Assembly: GCA_022571845.1 (NCBI GenBank)
Contig: JACZXB010000003.1
Span: forward strand, 62,001-126,000
Direction: 5' to 3'
Origin: Candidatus Zixiibacteriota bacterium
Lineage (GTDB): Bacteria; Zixibacteria; MSB-5A5; GN15; FEB-12
DNA: 64,000 nt
The notes beneath the pieces are model-generated. The model ran no database searches and was not told the origin of the DNA. It worked only from the letters and a program-made list of their open reading frames with translations. A program made the translations under genes and the position numbers. Positions 25,746-33,590 of the stretch are shown one piece after another (the first letter of the stretch is position 1; each line of letters opens with the position of its first letter).

Positions 25746-26652
25746 ATTTTTTTGGCCTGTTTTTTAAGAAGTTGTTTAGTTTTTTTACATTGGGGAGTCC
25801 GGCCCGGCTGCCGGCTATGCTGCATTTGATGGCGGCAACTGCGGCACCAAGACGCAGTCTTTCTTTTAAATCTTTCCCTTTCAGGAGCCCGAATAGATAG
25901 CCGGTATGAAAGGCGTCACCGGCGCCGGTGGTGTCGACGTTTTTGACTTTGTAGGCCGGCTGCCAAAAGCTGCGGCCGCTCTCACAGCCGGTAGAGCCAT
26001 CTGTGCCTGCGGTGACCACTATAGTTCCGGGGCAGAGTTTCATAAGTTTCGAAATTGCAGCTCTGGCATTGGTAGTTTTTGTAAAGCCAAAGGCGTAACT
26101 GTCGGCCACTACCAGATGGTCGACATACTCAAATACGGCCGAAACATCGTTACGCATCGAACCAATGCCAAAAGAAACCAGAGCGCCGACTTTTTTAGCC
26201 CACCTGGCCAGTTTGAGGGTAGCTGCCATATCCCGTCCGTCCAGATGAATAATTCTGGGCGCTCTAAGATTCTTTAGCTTAATATCTTTCGGTTCAACAA
26301 ACAGCTGTCTTTCCAAAACCAGTGTCCTGCGGCCGCTGCCTTCTTCTACAAAACCTGCCGCCACCGCCGAAGTTTTTCTTTTTATAACTATCTGTGAGCT
26401 GTCTACTTTTTCGCTTTTTAATTCCGAGAGAGTCAGCTGGCCAAATATGTCATCACCTATTACAGCAATCAGCGAACTCTTGAAGCCTAACCTGCTCAGA
26501 CCAATCATTACGTTGGGCACCGGACCGCCGCCCTGAATAGTCAGCCAGGTGCCGTCAATTTTCTGTCCTGCTTCTGGGTATTTCTTGACGCCAAAAAGCA
26601 AATCAAGCGGGATAATTCCCATCCCTAAGCAGTCAAGTTTTGGTTCGGGCAT
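25738..26652 (-). CDS. PfkB-family carbohydrate/nucleoside kinase
   Basis: 304 residues. Ribokinase fold: an N-terminal glycine pair GGGPVPNVMIGLSRLG (PfkB signature 1) and DTTGAGDAFHTGYLFG (signature 2 with anion hole and catalytic Asp). Phosphorylates a sugar, nucleoside or fructose-type substrate; the substrate is not identifiable. The start is set at the ATG giving MPEPKLDC; an in-frame upstream TTG would deepen the overlap with yigZ. Middle of the reverse-strand operon. Confidence 0.9.
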   Translation of the reverse strand: MPEPKLDCLGMGIIPLDLLFGVKKYPEAGQKIDGTWLTIQGGGPVPNVMIGLSRLGFKSSLIAVIGDDIFGQLTLSELKSEKVDSSQIVIKRKTSAVAAGFVEEGSGRRTLVLERQLFVEPKDIKLKNLRAPRIIHLDGRDMAATLKLARWAKKVGALVSFGIGSMRNDVSAVFEYVDHLVVADSYAFGFTKTTNARAAISKLMKLCPGTIVVTAGTDGSTGCESGRSFWQPAYKVKNVDTTGAGDAFHTGYLFGLLKGKDLKERLRLGAAVAAIKCSIAGSRAGLPNVKKLNNFLKNRPKKYA

Positions 26653-27262
26653 TTTCTTGCTTTTCAATTTGTGCCGTGCCGCGGCTGATATCGGTCAGTT
26701 CTCTGACAAGCTGCTCTGTTAAAGATTTTCTAATTAGAATCGTCAAGGATACTTTGTCTGAAAAGTCTGACTCGGTTTGTTTTGCTTTAAGTTTTTCGAT
26801 CACTTTTAATATCTGGTCATAAAACGAAAACTCGATAGTCAGGCGAATAGAATCGGTAATATAATTAATTTTCTTACCGGCTTTTTCCAGCGCCGAACGC
26901 GCCGTCTCGCTATAACTTCTAACTAGTCCGCCGGTGCCGAGCTTGGTGCCGCCAAAGTAGCGCGTCACCACAACTATGATGTCGGTCAATTCCCTGCCTT
27001 TGATGCAGTCATATATTGGCTTGCCGGCGCTGCCGTTTGGTTCGCCGTCGTCGGAGTACTTAAACTCAATGTCGCCAGTGACTCCCAGCCTATGGGCGAA
27101 GCAATGATGAGTAGCCTCATATTCTCTTTTGCGGACGCTTTCCAGATATTTTTTGGCGCTGGCAGCGTCTGTTACCGAAGCAGCCTCGCCGATGAATCTA
27201 GAGCCTTTTACTTTTGTCTCTGCTTTGGCAGCTTGGGCAATAGTGAAATAAGAATCGCTCAT
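26633..27262 (-). CDS. yigZ: YigZ/IMPACT family protein
   Basis: 209 residues. UPF0029 N-terminal domain with THHCFAHRLG, YSDDGEPNGSAGKPI and VVVTRYFGGTKLGTGGLVRSY, followed by the small DUF1949-type C-terminal domain. Thought to bind nucleic acid or ribosomes by homology with mammalian IMPACT; the molecular role in bacteria is unsettled. Overlaps PfkB by 20 nt and follows the DprA-like gene by 7 nt. Confidence 0.94.
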   Translation of the reverse strand: MSDSYFTIAQAAKAETKVKGSRFIGEAASVTDAASAKKYLESVRKREYEATHHCFAHRLGVTGDIEFKYSDDGEPNGSAGKPIYDCIKGRELTDIIVVVTRYFGGTKLGTGGLVRSYSETARSALEKAGKKINYITDSIRLTIEFSFYDQILKVIEKLKAKQTESDFSDKVSLTILIRKSLTEQLVRELTDISRGTAQIEKQENARTKT

Positions 27263-27269
27263 ATTTGAA

Positions 27270-28172
27270 TTACACTAATGAAGCAATTATGTCGTCAACT
27301 TTCTTAAGTCCTACCATCGGAATTGCTCCGTGTTTGCCTATTTTTGCCAGACTTTTTTCATCGGAGAGTGCGCCGTTTTCGGACTCGACCGAGAAAAAGA
27401 CCAGCTTGCCGATCTGGTGGCAAAATTTCAGAATGTCGTGAGTATGTTTGGAATCTTCATAAATTTCAGTAATCACAACAGCCTGAGACAGCCCGACAAT
27501 TATTCTATTCGATTCTTTGTAATTTGTTTTGCCGAATTTTACATCCGGAGCATATTCGCTTAAGAGACCGCCAGAGCTGACCAGGTCGATTGCAACCGGT
27601 ATATCAGCTGCAGCATCAATATAATCAAAGCCCGTATCCAGTACTGCAAAAGAAGCGCCGCCGGCAGTCTTACTGCCCAGATGAACCGCGTAGTCATTCC
27701 CTTTTCCAAACGAAGAAACGATTTGAACTCCTGCTTTTGAAAAAGCAGCTGAAAGTTTGCTGGTCAAGGCGATTCCTTCGGCCGTAGCCTGGCTGGCGCC
27801 CACTATGGCGACAGTTTTCTTGTCATTTTCCGGGAGTGACCCTCTCAGATAAAACAGAGCGGGCGGGTCGTTAAGTTCAAACAAACGCTCCGGGTAACCT
27901 GTGTCTAAGCGACTGATTACCTTAATGTCTCGCGCCTGAAGTTCCTTATAAAATTTTTCTGCCGCTTCCAGTTTTTCGTCAACAGCGGCAATCCTCTCAG
28001 ATATCTCTGAAGAGATGTTACTATATTCGGACAGTTCTTTCGACCCTGCCTTCATTATTTCATGAGGTGTCGAAAAACGCTTGAGCAGCCAGTCCAGAGC
28101 TCTGGAATTGACTCCTGCAAAACGTACCAGCGCCAGAACTATCATTTTATCTCGAAAATTAGTATCTTTCAT
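27270..28172 (-). CDS. dprA: DprA-like DNA-processing protein
   Basis: 300 residues. An N-terminal helical (SAM-like) region, then a Rossmann-type DprA fold: YPERLFELNDPPALFYLRGSL, VAIVGASQATAEG, ALTSKLSAAFSKAGVQIVSSFGKGNDYAVHLGS (split by me for reading), LSEYAPDVKFGKTNYKESNRIIVGLSQAVVITE. DprA loads RecA on incoming single-stranded DNA in competence. The classical loop SGxARGID reads SSFGKGNDY here, so it is a diverged member. The usual C-terminal winged helix is absent or very short. First gene of the reverse-strand string, divergent from the TPR gene. Confidence 0.8.
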   Translation of the reverse strand: MKDTNFRDKMIVLALVRFAGVNSRALDWLLKRFSTPHEIMKAGSKELSEYSNISSEISERIAAVDEKLEAAEKFYKELQARDIKVISRLDTGYPERLFELNDPPALFYLRGSLPENDKKTVAIVGASQATAEGIALTSKLSAAFSKAGVQIVSSFGKGNDYAVHLGSKTAGGASFAVLDTGFDYIDAAADIPVAIDLVSSGGLLSEYAPDVKFGKTNYKESNRIIVGLSQAVVITEIYEDSKHTHDILKFCHQIGKLVFFSVESENGALSDEKSLAKIGKHGAIPMVGLKKVDDIIASLV

Positions 28173-28253
28173 TTCGAGAATCTACCAAGCGGCGGAGTAA
28201 AGGTCAACTTGAGTGCTTTGGTCTACCATTAAAATCGTATAAGCTGTGTGATA

Positions 28254-29129
28254 ATGAGATTAGACAAAGAACTTCAGCTATCAGACGTAGTCGTTTTTGC
28301 TCTGCTTGTTATTATCTTTGTGTCTATTTTTGCCTGTGGCCAAAAGGAAAAAACTATAGATGAACTTTTAGCTTTAGGGCAGAAGAGTTATGACTCAGGC
28401 GACTATTTTGAGGCCCGTTCATATTTTGGTAGAGCAGTTAGAAAAGAGCCCAGCAACAGATACGCGCTCTATCATCTTGGCCGGACTTATTTCGCCGAGA
28501 ATATGTATGATTCCTCCTACGCTACTTTAAGCCGCGTCGAGAAACTCTATCCCGGAAGCCGCGAAGTCAACTCTGTCTTGCACGAAGTCAGCGCCAGGAC
28601 CGGCCATTATCAGGCTGCTATAAATGCTCTAATGGCTCTTTCACGAGCAGGCGACCCGATTGAGCAGTATTACAAACAAATTGCTGAGTACGCCTTTACT
28701 GATACTATTGCCCACACTGCCTATTACTACTACCGGAAACTTATTGAGGCAGAGCCGGACAGCCTGAATTATTATCTACGCTGCGCCGAATCTGCTTATT
28801 ACAAAGACGATGTTCTCTCAGGAATCGAAGTCCTGAAACTTGCCCTAAAGAGATTTGGCGATAGACCACAAATTCTCTCTATTTTGGGAAAGTATTACAG
28901 TTATATCCGGGCCTACCCGGAGTCTGAGCGGGCCTTAAGAAGACTCTTGCAAAAGGATTCTTCAACAGTATATCAGCTTCAACTGGCAACATTTTTAACT
29001 TTTCAGGAGGACCAGGGTAAAAAGCGCGAAGCTTATGATATGTTCAGCAGACTTCGTGCAAAAACTGCGCAGCTGAACAAAATTGATTCTTTAATTAGCT
29101 ATCTTGAGAGAGAACTGGGTATAAAATAA
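28254..29129 (+). CDS. Tetratricopeptide-repeat lipoprotein or membrane-anchored protein
   Basis: About 291 residues. The hydrophobic N-terminal segment VVVFALLVIIFVSIFACG ends in a lipobox-like FACG. About five TPR-type helical pairs follow (GQKSYDSGDYFEARSYFGRA, ALYHLGRTYFAENMYDSSYA, and later copies). A scaffold role in the envelope is likely. The start could be GTG 28248 or ATG 28254; neither has a strong ribosome site. Ends four nt before a perfect hairpin. Confidence 0.75.
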   Translation: MRLDKELQLSDVVVFALLVIIFVSIFACGQKEKTIDELLALGQKSYDSGDYFEARSYFGRAVRKEPSNRYALYHLGRTYFAENMYDSSYATLSRVEKLYPGSREVNSVLHEVSARTGHYQAAINALMALSRAGDPIEQYYKQIAEYAFTDTIAHTAYYYYRKLIEAEPDSLNYYLRCAESAYYKDDVLSGIEVLKLALKRFGDRPQILSILGKYYSYIRAYPESERALRRLLQKDSSTVYQLQLATFLTFQEDQGKKREAYDMFSRLRAKTAQLNKIDSLISYLERELGIK

Positions 29130-29133
29130 AAAC

Positions 29134-29159
29134 GGGCAGGATTATCGCTAATCCTGCCC
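29134..29159 (-). terminator. Intrinsic terminator, reverse strand
   Basis: Perfect 11-bp stem GGGCAGGATTA/TAATCCTGCCC with a TCGC loop. On the reverse strand it is followed by G then T5-A-T4, so it best serves the lipoprotein gene at 29345-30538. On the forward strand it lies 4 nt past the TPR stop but lacks a T-tract. A second hairpin (CTTGCTGC...GCAGCAAG, 29282-29317) lies nearer the lipoprotein stop. Confidence 0.8.
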
Positions 29160-29344
29160 AACGCAGGGCTGTCTCTGAATGAGACAGAGGGGGGTCTTTA
29201 ATAAGCTTTTCAATTTCTCTAACAGAACATTATAACAAATAGTTCAGAATATCCAACTTTTTTCTTATTAAAAACGCAGAACTTGCTGCCGATCTCTTAA
29301 AAAAGACCAGCAGCAAGCGCCAGCCAATTGACCAAACGTCTGTC

Positions 29345-30538
29345 CTAATGAAAATCAGTAGTTAGACCGTCGTCATTGTCGTTGTTGATGTCGCTCCAAC
29401 TTTTATCCGAACAGCTAATCTTCCAGCGTCCCTGGAAGAATCCGCTTAGCGCATCACTTTCAGACTCCCTGGTGATGAAATGACCGGCCAGGTATCCTAT
29501 TTGAAGGCGGTCTTCGTTGAAAATCTGTCCTCTGAAAAAACCGCCGGTCGGGGTTGAACTGGCGACTATTAGGCTAGTGTCACTAAAATCCCAATGGCCT
29601 CTGATAAACCCCTGGAAGCGACCTTCACGGGAAACCCATTTGCCGAAAAAGACTTTCTCGCCGTATTCTCTTTGACCAAAATGACCCTTGATATATCCGA
29701 CAACCAGTCCGGCTCTATTTAGCCAGACTCCTCTAAACCGGCCGTTGCCGCTGTCATCAAATCCCCAGCGTCCGGCTAAGAATCCGTGCGGGCAGGGAAA
29801 GTGATCAAGTTTTAAGGCATGAAATGCGACTGCGTTGGAATCTTCAAGAAATACAATTGTATCCAGTGATACCAGCTCATCAAGGTCAAAGGTCGTGCTG
29901 TATGGCCCGGTATTAAAAGATACGGTCACTGGCTCTGCTTCCGGCCAGGTAGTATCTACCTCAATTATGATAACGGTATTACCGGCAGAATCGATAAATT
30001 CGACTTTAGTAGTGTCCAGAACAGGTTTTACAGGCGGTACCAAGAGGTCAACCGCTATGCCGTCGTTATGAACCGTAGTTTGTGAAACCCACTCTATCAG
30101 TTTACGATCGGTGCGTGGTGCTATATAATCCTGCCCCAACTCAAAGTTAATAACCCGGCGGATAATCTCGGCCCCGCGGGTTATGCTTAAGGAGCCGCTC
30201 CAATCGGTAGGATTGGTCATGGTTGAGTCAAAACGAAGCTGACCCCAGACAATTCGCAGGTGATAAAATCCGGCCTCTGGGTCGCCGGTAAATACTGTTA
30301 CCGCCGAGTCCGACAACATCGGGTCATCATATTCGTCGTCGCTGGCATAAGCTTCATCAAGCAGCTCATCATCGCCAAAACCGGGAGATTCGCTGGCGGT
30401 CGAATAGCCGCCGAACTCATCGGTCAGATTCGGCTCATCAATCAATAATTCCGGTTCGACATTCTTGTTTGAACAGCCGATTGCCAAAAGCAGCAATATG
30501 GCCGGCATAAAAGCGAGCAAGAGTTCTTTGATTTTCAT
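29345..30538 (-). CDS. Repeat-containing acidic lipoprotein, probably sigma-54 regulated
   Basis: 397 residues. Signal peptide II with lipobox LLAIGC (Cys ~22). An acidic low-complexity linker (DDELLDEAYASDDEYDD) follows, then a beta-rich domain. In the C-terminal third there are short aromatic/glycine repeats of the form GxFxGxW...GYxxGHF (GFLAGRWG, GRFRGVW, VGYIKGHFG, RFQGFIRGHW, FFRGQIFN, IGYLAGHF, FFQGRW), perhaps a solenoid or MORN-like sheet. No known family is recognised. The upstream gap holds the palindrome GTACC-N4-GGTAC and a near-consensus sigma-54 promoter with the same geometry as at 50310-50416. Confidence 0.75.
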   Translation of the reverse strand: MKIKELLLAFMPAILLLLAIGCSNKNVEPELLIDEPNLTDEFGGYSTASESPGFGDDELLDEAYASDDEYDDPMLSDSAVTVFTGDPEAGFYHLRIVWGQLRFDSTMTNPTDWSGSLSITRGAEIIRRVINFELGQDYIAPRTDRKLIEWVSQTTVHNDGIAVDLLVPPVKPVLDTTKVEFIDSAGNTVIIIEVDTTWPEAEPVTVSFNTGPYSTTFDLDELVSLDTIVFLEDSNAVAFHALKLDHFPCPHGFLAGRWGFDDSGNGRFRGVWLNRAGLVVGYIKGHFGQREYGEKVFFGKWVSREGRFQGFIRGHWDFSDTSLIVASSTPTGGFFRGQIFNEDRLQIGYLAGHFITRESESDALSGFFQGRWKISCSDKSWSDINNDNDDGLTTDFH

Positions 30539-30599
30539 TTTAACACTCCTTCAAGATAAGGATTCGAGCATTCTTGTTTTCTTACACCGAAAGAGTATA

Positions 30600-30614
30600 T
30601 CAATCCTTATGCCA
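30600..30614 (-). promoter_or_regulatory. Near-consensus sigma-54 (-24/-12) promoter
   Basis: On the reverse strand reads TGGCAT-AAGGA-TTGA. The -24 GG and TTG are in place, but the -12 GC is GA. It lies 62 nt before the lipoprotein start. Support comes from the upstream palindrome whose centre is 99 bp from the -12 position, as at the consensus site at 50402-50416. Confidence 0.45.
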
Positions 30615-30692
30615 AAAACCTTGCATGGCTATAAGCAACTGAATAGTAACAGCTTATACCTCTAAGCAGCATTTCACATATTTGGTAATTCT

Positions 30693-30706
30693 GTACCTCC
30701 AGGTAC
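30693..30706. promoter_or_regulatory. Palindrome GTACC-TCCA-GGTAC (candidate activator site)
   Basis: 5-bp arms identical to the palindrome at 50310-50323 and the same 4-nt spacer length. The only other arrangement seen in the window with both arms this close is a zero-spacer copy inside a coding region. A second inverted repeat GTGAAC-N6-GTTCAC follows at 30720-30737. Confidence 0.5.
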
Positions 30707-30781
30707 ATGCTCAGCCAAAGTGAACCCAGACGTTCACCTGATATCATCTATTGAATTAAAAGAAGACGCTCATTCAACTCG

Positions 30782-31330
30782 TTATTCAAGCTGCTTGAGC
30801 AATTTAATACTCTCGTCAATCCAAAGAAACAGTGAATCCTGCCTTTCGCCCTCAATCAAGAGCCCCCAGTGCGTTAAGCGGTAACTCCATAACGGCATTT
30901 CTCCGTCTTCAATTTCTTCTCTTATTTCTCTTAGTCGCTCAATTTGAGTAGCGTGTCCGCTGAAAGGAAAATCGTCGGACATATTAAGATGCTCTTTGGC
31001 CTCTTTGATATCATCATCGATCAGCCCGCCGATAAACGGCAGGACATGATACCAGGGATATTTAGTGGAATCAGTATGGCAGTCAAAACAGCTTTTCCTG
31101 AAAATATGACGAACAGTCTGGTAATTAATGTTAATTACAGCGTAAACAGAATCCTGGATTATTTGGACGCTGTCGGAGAGGATCGTATCGACTGTCTCTT
31201 TTTTATCGTCTTTATCATCGTCATCATGCTTCTTTTTCCCGTGGCTGAGAGTCGAGACCACCGGAATCAAAAGCAGCAGACCGAGAACAAGAAAACCATT
31301 AAGCAATCTTTGGTTCGATTCTGACAGCAT
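30782..31330 (-). CDS. Membrane-anchored haem-binding (CxxCH) domain protein
   Basis: 182 residues. One N-terminal transmembrane helix (LLNGFLVLGLLLLIPVVSTL). A metal-binding-looking tract HGKKKHDDDDKDDKK comes next, then a Haem_bd-type domain with CFDCH (CxxCH c-type haem attachment), STKYPWYHVLPFIG and ISDDFPF-like elements (MSDDFPFSGHATQ). Probably a periplasmic c-type cytochrome-like electron carrier or sensor. Cytochrome maturation genes are not in the window. 27 nt upstream of it, on the same strand, murQ ends in tandem order (murQ comes after). Confidence 0.8.
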   Translation of the reverse strand: MLSESNQRLLNGFLVLGLLLLIPVVSTLSHGKKKHDDDDKDDKKETVDTILSDSVQIIQDSVYAVININYQTVRHIFRKSCFDCHTDSTKYPWYHVLPFIGGLIDDDIKEAKEHLNMSDDFPFSGHATQIERLREIREEIEDGEMPLWSYRLTHWGLLIEGERQDSLFLWIDESIKLLKQLE

Positions 31331-31357
31331 TTTATATTCTCCCGCTCGGTTTCAAAA

Positions 31358-32287
31358 TTATTCCGCTATTCGTCTGATAAAACCGCCGGCCTTTTTTAGT
31401 TTAACCAAAGCCTCGTCGCTGGTGCAGTTAAACTTTTTCATTACAATTGCGGTTTTAACTGAACTGCCGGCGTCTGCGAGTAAACTTTCGGCTTCGCTAA
31501 TTTTAATCTCAAACATATCTATCAGAATCTTTCGAGAACGGGCTGCAAGTTTTTCTGATTTTGCCTGCAAGTCAACCATCAGGTTTCCGTAGGTTTTACC
31601 CATCAGTACCATAGCGGTAGTAGAGATCATATTGAGCGCCATCTTTTGGGCAGAGCCCGATTTCATCCGGGTCGAGCCGGTGATAATTTCCGGCCCCACC
31701 GGCAGCTCAATAATAATATCAACAAACTGTCCCAGCAGACTTTTTTCATTATCGATTAACTTATTACAGACTATAAAAGCCGTAGCAGCTTGCGATTCTT
31801 TGGCGAACTTGAGACCAGCTATTGTATAGGGCGTGCGTTTGGAGGCTGCTAAGCCGATCAGGAAATCTGTGTCACCAAGCTGGCGCTGTTTCAAATCAGC
31901 TGCGGCTGCTTCGGTCTGGTCCTCGACACCTTCTCTGGACATCACCAGTGTATCATAACCGCCGGAGATGACGCCGATAATCTGAGCCGGGTCAGTCCCG
32001 AATGTCGGCGGGCATTCGGCAGCATCGAGTACTCCCAGCCTGCCCGATGTCCCGGCGCCGATATAGAAAACTCTGCCGCCACTTTTGATTGTATCTGCAA
32101 ACTTTTCAGCCGCTTTTGATATCGGACCTAAAGCGGACTCTACTACTGTAGCAACAGTTTTGTCTTCGCTATTTATAAGGCGGGCAATCTCAGGCGCATT
32201 CAATAAGTCTATATCTTTGGATTTTGAATTTGGTTTCTCGGTCTCGAGCTGGCCGAGCTGCTTGATTAAATCTTCGTAATTTGACAC
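31358..32287 (-). CDS. murQ: N-acetylmuramic acid 6-phosphate etherase
   Basis: 309 residues. SIS-fold enzyme splitting the lactyl ether of MurNAc-6-phosphate in cell-wall recycling. Markers: FYIGAGTSGRLGVLDAAECPPTFG, DTLVMSREGVEDQ, GLAASKRTPY, and the catalytic GPEIITGSTRMKSGSAQKM region. The C-terminal UBA-like helix bundle (KFNCTSDEALVKLKKAGGF) is normal. No PTS or AnmK neighbour. Upstream on the same strand lies a lipoprotein gene 76 nt away. Confidence 0.96.
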   Translation of the reverse strand: MSNYEDLIKQLGQLETEKPNSKSKDIDLLNAPEIARLINSEDKTVATVVESALGPISKAAEKFADTIKSGGRVFYIGAGTSGRLGVLDAAECPPTFGTDPAQIIGVISGGYDTLVMSREGVEDQTEAAAADLKQRQLGDTDFLIGLAASKRTPYTIAGLKFAKESQAATAFIVCNKLIDNEKSLLGQFVDIIIELPVGPEIITGSTRMKSGSAQKMALNMISTTAMVLMGKTYGNLMVDLQAKSEKLAARSRKILIDMFEIKISEAESLLADAGSSVKTAIVMKKFNCTSDEALVKLKKAGGFIRRIAE

Positions 32288-32363
32288 AGACCAGAAGAAA
32301 GCCTGAGACCAGGCAAAAACAACAAAAAGGGGATAAACGATTGATCGAGTTAGATAAGAATTC

Positions 32364-33164
32364 TTATGGGATGATTACTACCCGGATAGTATCTAAAAGA
32401 GAAACTTCAATGGAGCCAAAATGTCCGGTAAATTTCCCATCGGTGATATTATCAAGGTACTGTTTCGGAAGCGGCGTTGGTAATAACATTGCAGTCATGG
32501 CACTATCCGGCGAGCCGGAGATTGAATAGGCATAAAGATTGTAAAGACCGGTATCGGGGTCGCTTGAGACCGGCAGGACAAAGGCATCGGCCGGGATTGT
32601 GCCTTGGGTAGTACCAAAACTTAGAAACGAGCTGTAGCCCTGTCCCTTATAGGCAGAATCTGCTTTTACCGCTGCTATCACATAGCCCTCCGTGTTAATA
32701 GAAGGTGTCCAGGTATAAGACGCCGTGCCGGTACCTTGTATTATGCGGGTGCCGGGAGTAACACTGGTAGTATCAATATTAAAGCTGGAGACTACATTCA
32801 CAAATGCAGTATCTGTCAGAAACGGTGAATCGTCCATTATCAGATTCATTTGAGTTGCAGAATATCCGGACGTACGGGACTTACTGCTTGAGAAAACAGA
32901 ATCAAAGCCATACTTAAGCGGGCTAAACAAAAGGATGTCCCCGCCAAAACTCATGTTGGCAATCACGTAATCAGCGCCATCCCGCTTCAGTTTGACAATT
33001 ATTATAGATGAGTCTCTGTTAGGGTCCTGAATCAGCGCCCCGGTAAGGTTGTAATTGAAAGTTGAGCCCGGCTCTGTATCAGTCGGGACACCATTACAAC
33101 CCCAGCCCGCTACCAGGCTCAGAGCTAAAAGAACCAGAGATATAATTATTAGCCGAAATTTCAT
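32364..33164 (-). CDS. Lipoprotein of unknown function
   Basis: 266 residues with a signal peptide II (IISLVLLALSLVAGWGCNG, Cys ~23). The mature region is beta-rich with Ser/Thr-rich strands and no recognised motif (FNYNLTGALIQDP, GTGTASYTWTP, SFGTTQGTIPADAFVLPVSS). Likely a surface or periplasmic beta-sandwich. Starts the reverse string lipoprotein-murQ-haem protein and diverges from the orphan RNA candidate. Confidence 0.65.
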   Translation of the reverse strand: MKFRLIIISLVLLALSLVAGWGCNGVPTDTEPGSTFNYNLTGALIQDPNRDSSIIIVKLKRDGADYVIANMSFGGDILLFSPLKYGFDSVFSSSKSRTSGYSATQMNLIMDDSPFLTDTAFVNVVSSFNIDTTSVTPGTRIIQGTGTASYTWTPSINTEGYVIAAVKADSAYKGQGYSSFLSFGTTQGTIPADAFVLPVSSDPDTGLYNLYAYSISGSPDSAMTAMLLPTPLPKQYLDNITDGKFTGHFGSIEVSLLDTIRVVIIP

Positions 33165-33273
33165 ATTATTATCTTATATCGACAATCCGTCTTAAAGTTC
33201 TTAACTCTATATCTAATTATACCCCCGGATAGCCGATTTCGCCCCTCATAAAACGCAAATACTGCACTCAGGC

Positions 33274-33279
33274 TATAAT
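33274..33279 (+). promoter_or_regulatory. Perfect -10 box (TATAAT) for the orphan RNA
   Basis: TATAAT on the forward strand in a gene-free gap. No good -35 hexamer lies 16-18 nt upstream. Expected transcription start near 33286, about 10 nt before the long-range stem described below. Confidence 0.4.
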
Positions 33280-33285
33280 ACTCAA

Positions 33286-33444
33286 TTTGTGAGGTATACA
33301 ACTGCAACTAACTGACGTATAAAAAAGTTAAACAAGTAGAAGACTTCGGCGGCTGGATTCTGCAGGCTTATGGATATTTTTGCAGTTGTGTCGTCGATAT
33401 TCCCCCGCGTCGTTTCTGCCCTCCCCCGGCGCGGGGATTTTTTT
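33286..33444 (+). ncRNA. Candidate structured small RNA or regulatory leader
   Basis: About 160 nt between two divergent lipoprotein-type genes, with no ORF. A perfect 10-bp long-range stem, ACAACTGCAA (33298-33307) with TTGCAGTTGT (33380-33389), extendable by a G-U and an A-U pair, encloses 72 nt. It is followed 13 nt later by a strong intrinsic terminator (33403-33444) and preceded by TATAAT at 33274. Promoter, closed stem and terminator in order suggest a discrete RNA. It could also be a leader with attenuation for the gene at 33591. It does not match 6S, SRP or a riboswitch that I can recognise. Confidence 0.42.
33403..33444 (+). terminator. Strong intrinsic terminator with no upstream gene
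   Basis: CCCCGCGTCG/CGGCGCGGGG, a 10-bp stem with one G-T pair and a 14-nt loop, then A and seven T. No forward CDS precedes it in this gap, so it must end a non-coding transcript or a leader. Confidence 0.85.
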
Positions 33445-33446
33445 CG

Positions 33447-33490
33447 TCATGTAGGTGGCCCGCCGCGGCGGATCCCATCTGCCCCTTTTT
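33447..33490. repeat. Intergenic repeat (GTAGGTGGCCCGCCGCGGCGG...)
   Basis: GTAGGTGGCCCGCCGCGGCGGATCCCATCTGCCCC contains CCGCCGCGGCGG self-complementarity and resembles the GGGCGGTCCACTACGGCGGG and CTGCCCC pieces found at 11514 and 6009. Follows the terminator immediately. Confidence 0.45.
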
Positions 33491-33590
33491 CTAAACGAAA
33501 GTATAACAAAACCCGTCTATACTCAATAATTGATTTTTGACTCAATTTAATTATATTTGTATAATCATCAATTGTTGTTACGGGGTTGTA

